This document shows positions 41,474 to 47,388 of a DNA stretch of 47,388 nt, piece after piece. Position 1 is the first letter of the stretch; the number at the start of each line of letters is the position of its first letter. The translations under genes and the position numbers were made by a program. Source of the DNA: an uncultured Lachnospiraceae bacterium. Lineage in GTDB: Bacteria > Bacillota > Clostridia > Lachnospirales > Lachnospiraceae. The stretch covers positions 1-47,388 of the forward strand of contig CAUEYX010000024.1 in the NCBI GenBank assembly GCA_959022495.1, read 5' to 3'. Below the pieces are notes generated by a model. That model was given only the letters and a program-made list of their open reading frames with translations. It was not told where the DNA came from and made no database searches.

Positions 41474-44400
41474 TCAGCCTCTTACGCGCCGTTTCAGCAC
41501 GCATCCGATTGCAGCTATGGAAATCAGCATTGCGATTCCCGCTGCCGCCGGCATCATTGCTGATACATCTCCGGTCTTAGCCGCCGGTTTTGCTGCCGCC
41601 GTGTTCTGCGTTCCATTTCCATTCTGGCTGTCCGCATTCTGGCCGTTTCCGGAAACCTGATCCTGGGAGCTGCCGGAAGGATTCTCTCCATCTGTTCTCG
41701 GCTGATCGTTATCCGGATTTTCTGTACCTGGATTCTCAGCATCGCCGGTGTCTGGATTCTCTGTATCCGGATCTTCTGTCTCTCCGCCCTGGATCTTCAC
41801 AAGCCCGTCATATGCCGCCTGAAGTACTGCCGCCGCGTCGTCCACCTTCGCCTGATCATTCACAGAAACCGCCTCATCCATAAAAATCGTATTGGCCGCC
41901 GCGAATGCCGCGCGGAATACGGTCACGCTCTCTTCTGTGTACGCGGTCAGGTCAAGGCTCTCCATACGGCTGATCAGATCCTCAAGCACGGACTTATCCG
42001 CTTTGAGCCTCAGCGCGTCCATAGCCTCCACAAGCCGGTTCCACGCCTCATCTGTCTCTGCCTGCATCGCGTCGCCGTCCGCCATGACTGCCTCTGCCGT
42101 TTCCTTCGCCGCCAGGTATTCATCCTGTCCGGCTTCTACATACTTGGACAGGTCAATCAGTTCTGCCAGTTCAAGCGCCATCTCAAGATCGGTCTTGTCC
42201 GCTGCCTTCATCTCCAGCGCATGGATCGCAAACATCAGATCCGCGGCCGCGTCGATTACTTCTTCTCTTGTGGCATCCGCATCCGCCATGACCGCTTCTC
42301 CTTTGGCGATGGCGTCGCTGAACAGCTTCTGTACGGATTCTACCAGTCCGCTGACTGTTCCATCTTCCACATAGCCTTTCGCCTGATTAAGGAAGTACTC
42401 CAGTGTCTTCTTGTTCACCGGCTTCTCCGGCTCTTCCTGGTCCTCTTTAACTGTCAGCTCAAGCTGGGCCGTCAGGCCGCGGTGTGTGACTGTAACAGTC
42501 TTTGTCCCTGCCTGTGACGCGTCAAACCCATCCTGGTACATTCCGCTGTTCATGGGGATTACGTTTGTACTGCCGTCGCTGTATGTCTCTGTGATCTCGC
42601 CGCCCAGCAGTGAGGGCTGACCCTCGTATCCCTTGTCATATTCTGTCACACTGGGAAGCTTGGTCACTTCGATTCCCGTCAGTTCCGGCACAGGCTGTGC
42701 CTCAGGATCGCGCTCCGTGTAACTGATCCTGCGCAGTTCCAGATAACGGGTGGCACTGCTGCTGTCATTCTGATATACGCGGACTGTTACCGCCGCGCCG
42801 CTCAAGCCTGTTTTTTCATAAATTCTTACTGTCCCGCTCTGCTGCCTGCTCTGGACAATCTCGTCCTCCACCACAACTTCTCCTGTGGCGTCGTCCGTAA
42901 TCACAACCTTAAAATCTGCGGAATCATATTTGTTGGCCCCGTCAATGACAAAGGATGTATAGTTCCCTTTAAACTCAGCGTAAGCGCCTTTATAAACGGT
43001 ATCCACCTGGGACGCGCGCGCCTGCCACTGATCACCGTTTCCTGAATCCTTATTTCCTCCGTCTTCGGTGCCGTCATTCCGAAGGATACGGAAATCTTTG
43101 CCCATACCTGAAATTGACGGAGCATAGGATACAGACGACTGGAGCAGCTTCAACGCGGCCTGCGCTTCTGTGAGCGCGTTAGTCTTCTCGATCACGTCCG
43201 CCTGGGAACCGCCCTCGTCCTCAAGCCGCTTCAGCGCCTCATAATACGCATTGTAAAGTGCCATCCAGCTGTCTTTTGTATAAAGCGCTTCCTGGGTCTC
43301 ATCACCCAGCACTTCCGCCGCGGCCTCAGCCGCCGCCTTAAGAGCGTCCTTATTCAGCACATTTTTGTCCGCACTGATCTCCGCGGCTGTTTCTTTCTCT
43401 GTCCCCGCTTCATCATAGACGTGGATCTGAATGCTGCCCTCCGTCTTCTCCGGAAGAATAAAACCGCATTTCATCTGACCGCTCTCATCCACGGTTTCCT
43501 GCCGGATACCCAGCAGAGTACCGTCTTCTGCCACAATCTTCACCATGCCCTGTACACCCGGGACGAAACCTCCCGCCGCCGTGGTCAGAAGCCGCTCTTC
43601 CGCTGTGTATGTGTACTCGACATCATCGCCTGCCGCGTCAAAGATCACCGGCTCATATGGCACAACCGCGCTGCCGTCCACAGTCAAAGGATAAGAATAC
43701 ACTCTGCCGCTGTCCGTATTGAACACGAAGATCTCCAGACGCTTTGACTCGCTTCCCTCCGGAAGTTCCATTGTCAGTTCAATCCGCGCGCTGTCTCCCG
43801 CCTTTACAGTCACCTCGTCCTGAACCAGCGCCTCCAGGGCGATGGTGCCGCTTCCGCCAAGCGCTGCCGCTGCTGAGACTTTTACATCGGATGATCCGTT
43901 GTTCTTAACCGGCACAGCCAGATCCAGCTTATCCCCGGATTCCAGCTCTGTTACACGCACTCCGCCGGCATTGACGGAAACCGGTTCCACCACGATCGGA
44001 TCAATGCCTTCTGTTGTCCCTGAGACTTTAAACGCGTCAATGATGATATAATCTCCGGTCAGGCATCTCAGTGTCAGTGTATAGTCCCCAGCCGGGAATA
44101 CCTCTGATTTAAATATCGATACCTGGTCCTGTCTCTTTTCCGCATATGCGCTGCATACTTCCTGCTGAACGATCTCACCTTCCGCATCCCGGATCGTAAT
44201 CTCATAATTGCCCATGTTGTTCTCTACACGGCTGAAGAATTCCACCTGGGTACCGCTGAAAGACATCTCAATATATGATTTTTCTCGGTCTTCTTTTGTC
44301 AGATTACAGTAAGACATTGTCTTTTCTATACAGTCAGCCGAGTTCGACGCATTTCTGTCCGGGGTGGATTCATCCCATCCGTCACCGTGGTACACGATCA

Positions 44401-46909
44401 CGCTGTCCTGGTCATCCACAATCTGCCCAGAAACTGATTTGATGAAATTAATCTCCTCAACGAGCTGGTTCCTGACAATCACCATGTTGACAATATATCC
44501 CTCGTCGATGGCGTCAAACATGGAGACAAAGTTGGCTTTCTTTCCGATCTGCTGTCCGTTCACGCTCTTCAACACATCACCTGTCTGAAGCCCGAACCGT
44601 GCCGCCTGTGAATTCTCCGGTACATTTTCCATATATACACCGTCCAGGCCGCCCGCGCCCGTGGATGACATAATCGCGTCATTCAGCGCGCTGATTGTGG
44701 CGCCGTGCCATTCTTCCCGCTCCAGCATATCTACTGTTCCGTCAGGCTCTGTTTTCTCATAAACCGGTGCCTGATATTCACAGCCCGGTTTTCCAAACTG
44801 GTCCATGGGGAAATTCTCGAAGCCGGTGGCTTCCATAACCGCTTCATTCGTCACGGTATAGTCATTTGCTGACGTATCTTTAAACATTGGGTCCGCATTG
44901 ACAGAATCTGTATCGAAGCCCAGTTTTTCCCACCAATCTCCCGGATAATTGACTTTCATTCCAAAATCATAGAACCAGTTATTGTTGATCACATCTTCGC
45001 TCACCTTAAACCTGCTCTCACTGGTCGCGGCCAGGCTGTACGGTGTTCCCTTTATTACGATATTTCGCTCGATCGTATCATAAGAATCTTCAAACGTGCA
45101 GTGCAGATTAATCTGCGCGTTTACAATAATATTATTATATACGCTTCTGTGGAACCCTTCTCTGAGCTTAATGCCCATGTTCAGGCACAGATTGTTATAT
45201 ATCTCGTAATTGGTTGATCCGTCATCCAGATCAATACCAAAGGTTGATCCTCCGTCCACACGGCCGGAGAAATGCATCCTGTTGTCATGGATGGTGGTTG
45301 TTTCAATGGCATCGATCATGCTGTAGGGTTCTTTCTGCGCGGCATTGTTTCCACCGGTATCATATCCGCCCAAAGACCAGAATCTGTCCCGTCCCCAGGA
45401 GTTGAACATCCCGTGGTCATCCGTCTCTTTCTGGACATCAAAGATATCATTGTACGCGATCTCATGTCCGCCAAATGTTCCGTCGCCTACATTGACGCCG
45501 GCCCTCGGTCCTTCATGCATCGTATTGTGGAGAATGTGTACCTGATAAGCCACGGACAGAGCCACATGGCTGGACTGCTTCTCCCAGATACCTACATTCT
45601 GGATATGGTTGTTGGAGATCACTGCCTCTCTCGGATAATGTTCCGCCTGCGGTCCGGAGGCTGTATCCTCAATTGTCGTTTTATGTACATATTTCTCATC
45701 CGTCTCCGGGTCCAGTGGAGCTGTGTATCCCCAGAACGACGCCTCCCGGCAGGAGTCCGGGAACCCGGCTGCCAAAATACCCGAAGATCCGATATTAATA
45801 ATCTCATTGTTGTCGATGGTCACTCCCTTTGAGTGTCCGGACAGAAAGACCGCATTTCCACCGATATTTTGGATTGTACCATTCTGAAACGCCACATTTT
45901 CCGCGTCCTGGATAAACAGCGCGCCGGAACGCACGACACACCAGTCGCTTCTCATCAGCGGTACGTATGTACCGGTGAACATGGTTCTCTTGGTATTCTC
46001 CAGTGTAAGGCCGTCAAAGACCAGATTGGTAACCTGGGAACCGTCCTGAGTCCCCTCCACATGGAGAAGCTCTTCTGTCACAGCGCCTTCCACTGTGACA
46101 TCATTTAAGTCCACTCCATCCTGCGGCCAGACATAGAGTTTTCCTTCTTCGTTGTTATAGTACCATTCACCCGGGGAATCCAATTCTTCAAAAATGTTCT
46201 CCACCATGACAGCGCTGGAGAGCATGCCGGACCCTCTGTTATTATCGCCGACCCACTCGTAGGAAAGTCCCAGTGCTGAATCATTTTTGCCCGTGATCCT
46301 GTAAGAATTCCCGCCCCATTTATTGGAATGAAGGGCGCGGATATATCCGCCTGACGGGTCCTCCCAGCCGGCGCTCCTCGCCTTGATATCCGCCTGGCTT
46401 GTACTTCCCTGCAGTACCTGCCCCGCGTCATAATTCGGATATCTTGCCAGAATCTGCTGGCTTCCGTCGATAAAGAGCTGGTCAATCCCCAGTCCCGATT
46501 CCACGGACGTGACCTGGATCTCTCCATCATATGTCTCCCATTTCAAGTTCTCCAGCGTCTTCGCCCCTGTCAGCACCGCATTGCTGCCCACATAGGTGAC
46601 ATTGCTGTCCTCCGGCCCGAATGTGACAGGCTCTTCAAGAAAATACCGGCCTTCGCCGATGGAAACCGAAGCACTTCCTTTCTCCGCCGTCACTTTCTGC
46701 GCCGCTTCGCGGGCCTTTTCGATGGTAGCATACGGACTCTCCTCGCTTCCGTCCCCTTCACTGTCACTTCCGTCCGGAGATACATAGATGTCAAAATCCA
46801 TCTCCTGTCCGTCTCCATCCTGTCCGCCGGCCGCCTGTGCCCCCAGCGGGACCCCCGACACGGCCATCGCTGTGCAGAGCAGTGCCGCACAAACTTTTTT
46901 TCGTTTCAT
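41474..46909 (-). CDS. Wall-anchored right-handed beta-helix enzyme (GH141-like) with PDZ domain
   Basis: A 1811-residue precursor. Signal peptide (to GAQA, ~26). Residues ~38-690 form a parallel beta-helix: IYVSPDGSDSEGDGSEESPY start, then repeating turns such as VTIDNNEIINIG, VISNNHIQNVG, EIAYNDIFDVQ and EIYNNLCLNMG. The start and the LFIDGSQQILARYPNYD region resemble GH141; GH120 is an alternative. A PDZ domain follows (~750-826; ARFGLQTGDVLKSVNGQQIG), then a binding sandwich, CARDB-like region, a FIVAR (~1175-1255), another sandwich, a Big_3 Ig domain (~1400-1485), FIVAR repeats, linker, AAKTGD (~1775), TM segment and KRRVRG. GGGAGGAGG precedes the ATG. First gene of the locus; the substrate is unknown. 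Confidence 0.78.
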   Translation of the reverse strand: MKRKKVCAALLCTAMAVSGVPLGAQAAGGQDGDGQEMDFDIYVSPDGSDSEGDGSEESPYATIEKAREAAQKVTAEKGSASVSIGEGRYFLEEPVTFGPEDSNVTYVGSNAVLTGAKTLENLKWETYDGEIQVTSVESGLGIDQLFIDGSQQILARYPNYDAGQVLQGSTSQADIKARSAGWEDPSGGYIRALHSNKWGGNSYRITGKNDSALGLSYEWVGDNNRGSGMLSSAVMVENIFEELDSPGEWYYNNEEGKLYVWPQDGVDLNDVTVEGAVTEELLHVEGTQDGSQVTNLVFDGLTLENTKRTMFTGTYVPLMRSDWCVVRSGALFIQDAENVAFQNGTIQNIGGNAVFLSGHSKGVTIDNNEIINIGSSGILAAGFPDSCREASFWGYTAPLDPETDEKYVHKTTIEDTASGPQAEHYPREAVISNNHIQNVGIWEKQSSHVALSVAYQVHILHNTMHEGPRAGVNVGDGTFGGHEIAYNDIFDVQKETDDHGMFNSWGRDRFWSLGGYDTGGNNAAQKEPYSMIDAIETTTIHDNRMHFSGRVDGGSTFGIDLDDGSTNYEIYNNLCLNMGIKLREGFHRSVYNNIIVNAQINLHCTFEDSYDTIERNIVIKGTPYSLAATSESRFKVSEDVINNNWFYDFGMKVNYPGDWWEKLGFDTDSVNADPMFKDTSANDYTVTNEAVMEATGFENFPMDQFGKPGCEYQAPVYEKTEPDGTVDMLEREEWHGATISALNDAIMSSTGAGGLDGVYMENVPENSQAARFGLQTGDVLKSVNGQQIGKKANFVSMFDAIDEGYIVNMVIVRNQLVEEINFIKSVSGQIVDDQDSVIVYHGDGWDESTPDRNASNSADCIEKTMSYCNLTKEDREKSYIEMSFSGTQVEFFSRVENNMGNYEITIRDAEGEIVQQEVCSAYAEKRQDQVSIFKSEVFPAGDYTLTLRCLTGDYIIIDAFKVSGTTEGIDPIVVEPVSVNAGGVRVTELESGDKLDLAVPVKNNGSSDVKVSAAAALGGSGTIALEALVQDEVTVKAGDSARIELTMELPEGSESKRLEIFVFNTDSGRVYSYPLTVDGSAVVPYEPVIFDAAGDDVEYTYTAEERLLTTAAGGFVPGVQGMVKIVAEDGTLLGIRQETVDESGQMKCGFILPEKTEGSIQIHVYDEAGTEKETAAEISADKNVLNKDALKAAAEAAAEVLGDETQEALYTKDSWMALYNAYYEALKRLEDEGGSQADVIEKTNALTEAQAALKLLQSSVSYAPSISGMGKDFRILRNDGTEDGGNKDSGNGDQWQARASQVDTVYKGAYAEFKGNYTSFVIDGANKYDSADFKVVITDDATGEVVVEDEIVQSRQQSGTVRIYEKTGLSGAAVTVRVYQNDSSSATRYLELRRISYTERDPEAQPVPELTGIEVTKLPSVTEYDKGYEGQPSLLGGEITETYSDGSTNVIPMNSGMYQDGFDASQAGTKTVTVTHRGLTAQLELTVKEDQEEPEKPVNKKTLEYFLNQAKGYVEDGTVSGLVESVQKLFSDAIAKGEAVMADADATREEVIDAAADLMFAIHALEMKAADKTDLEMALELAELIDLSKYVEAGQDEYLAAKETAEAVMADGDAMQAETDEAWNRLVEAMDALRLKADKSVLEDLISRMESLDLTAYTEESVTVFRAAFAAANTIFMDEAVSVNDQAKVDDAAAVLQAAYDGLVKIQGGETEDPDTENPDTGDAENPGTENPDNDQPRTDGENPSGSSQDQVSGNGQNADSQNGNGTQNTAAAKPAAKTGDVSAMMPAAAGIAMLISIAAIGCVLKRRVRG
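41540..42420 (-). repeat. C-terminal FIVAR/anchor module, copy 3 (GH141-like gene)
   Basis: Same protein architecture as copies 1 and 2, starting KKTLEYFLNQAKGYVEDGTV and ending AAKTGDVSAMMPAAAG, with more nucleotide differences than between the other two. Confidence 0.8.
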
Positions 46910-47100
46910 AACTTGCCTCCTCCCATTTCACTTTTACTGTTCTGAATGAAACCACCGCATAAAACACCTATGCCAGTATATCATTTTTAGTTATTATAAC
47001 CGATTAACCCCTTTCATTCCATCTGTTTAATCGACATTTTTTATATATTCATGTCGTTTTTTTCTTGATTTTTATATACTTTATCAATTTCTTCCTTTTC
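46910..47100 (-). promoter_or_regulatory. Upstream region of the GH141-like gene
   Basis: Minus-strand TATAAT (46993-46998) within TTATAATAAC is the likely -10. The 11 bases placed like the GTAAAGAAATT box of the other two locus promoters read GAATGAAAGGG, only partly similar. No canonical -35. The mRNA leader would be about 75-80 nt. Confidence 0.45.
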
Positions 47101-47388
47101 AACTCCACCGTTTCCGTCACATTCGCACACTTTCTAATAATTCACCACATTAGATGCCATTTTCCGAAAGATTTCCTGATACCATTCTATTTCCGAAAAG
47201 AAGACAATTGAATAGACAATCATATCACCAATATTTGTAAAATAAGAACTGGATAACAAATCTGGATTTGCCGAGGGAGACTCGCAGGGGCATCGGCAAA
47301 TCGGACGAAAACTTCGGAGCAGATTTTCGAAGCCGTATTCTGCGCGGGGGTGTGGGTGGCTTCGGTTCCGCTCCACAGGGCAGGAAAA
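47101..47388. other. Structured sequence at the right edge, no gene called
   Basis: A perfect hairpin GATTTGCCGA/TCGGCAAATC spans about 47,260-47,303. It is followed by CTTCG...CGAAG and preceded by CAAATC-TG-GATTTG. An 80-codon minus frame (47134-47376) crosses it, but its sequence is Arg/Pro/Ser-rich, unlike local proteins, and has no ribosome site. It may be one end of a dispersed repeat or of a structured RNA cut by the window edge. Confidence 0.4.

Noticed and set aside
18231..46909. Possibility that the locus targets host glycosaminoglycans or mucin
   Set aside because: Beta-glucuronidase and beta-galactosidase would fit, but GH78 and GH43_24-type enzymes have no role there, and no sulfatase, hexosaminidase, sialidase or polysaccharide lyase is seen.
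1..47388. CRISPR arrays, prophage genes, T-box or other known riboswitches
   Set aside because: No regularly spaced direct repeats, phage structural genes or recognisable riboswitch cores were found. The only repeats are those listed.

Overview
The window looks like a chromosomal segment from an anaerobic, low-GC-phylum but moderately GC-rich gut clostridium, most likely Lachnospiraceae. This rests on AGGAGG-type ribosome binding sites, TTGACA/TATAAT promoters, the core-gene order (ispD, tsaD, rnz, tsaB-rimI, tsaE), an AICAR transformylase beside a PurO-type IMP cyclohydrolase, and wall-anchored glycosidases with KTGD sorting tails. The genus cannot be named from sequence alone. Almost every gene is on the minus strand, so transcription runs from high to low coordinates.

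Region 1 (1-13,050) is housekeeping. At the left edge two consensus promoters drive an rRNA operon that leaves the window. Next come two tRNA-Ser genes (GGA, UGA), each with its own promoter and terminator, separated by a decayed chimera of an ABC ATPase and a histidine kinase. The core genes follow: ispD, tsaD, rnz, a small zinc-ribbon protein, a tsaB-rimI fusion, tsaE, purH (transformylase only), purO-like, a CNNM/HlyC membrane protein, carD, a Crp/Fnr regulator divergent from a ferredoxin, then rpsI and rplM.

Region 2 (13,044-18,042) is mixed. It holds a sortase-type surface protein, a pair of 49-bp repeats rich in hairpins, a GH13 glucosidase on the plus strand, a YbaK/ProX-type tRNA deacylase and a COG3044-type ABC ATPase.

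Region 3 (18,231-46,909) is a 28.7-kb glycan utilisation locus, all on the minus strand. In transcription order it encodes three giant surface enzymes (beta-helix GH141-like with a PDZ domain, GH59-like, GH43_24-like), two sugar ABC permeases, a single-TM extracytoplasmic protein, a DUF624 protein, a GH2 beta-glucuronidase, a DUF2264 (GH154-type) enzyme, a GH78 alpha-L-rhamnosidase-like enzyme and a GH2 beta-galactosidase. The three surface enzymes share almost identical FIVAR repeats, linker and an unusual AAKTGD anchor. The activities fit the linkages of type II arabinogalactan: a beta-1,3-galactan backbone, beta-galactosyl side chains and Rha-GlcA caps. My working model is that large enzymes on the wall clip the polymer, the permeases import capped oligosaccharides, and the cytoplasmic rhamnosidase, glucuronidases and beta-galactosidase finish them. 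The substrate is inferred, not shown.

A MITE/REP-like element of about 206 bp sits between the glucuronidase and the DUF2264 gene and supplies the glucuronidase stop codon. No solute-binding protein, sugar-ABC ATPase, dedicated regulator or sortase gene is present in the window.
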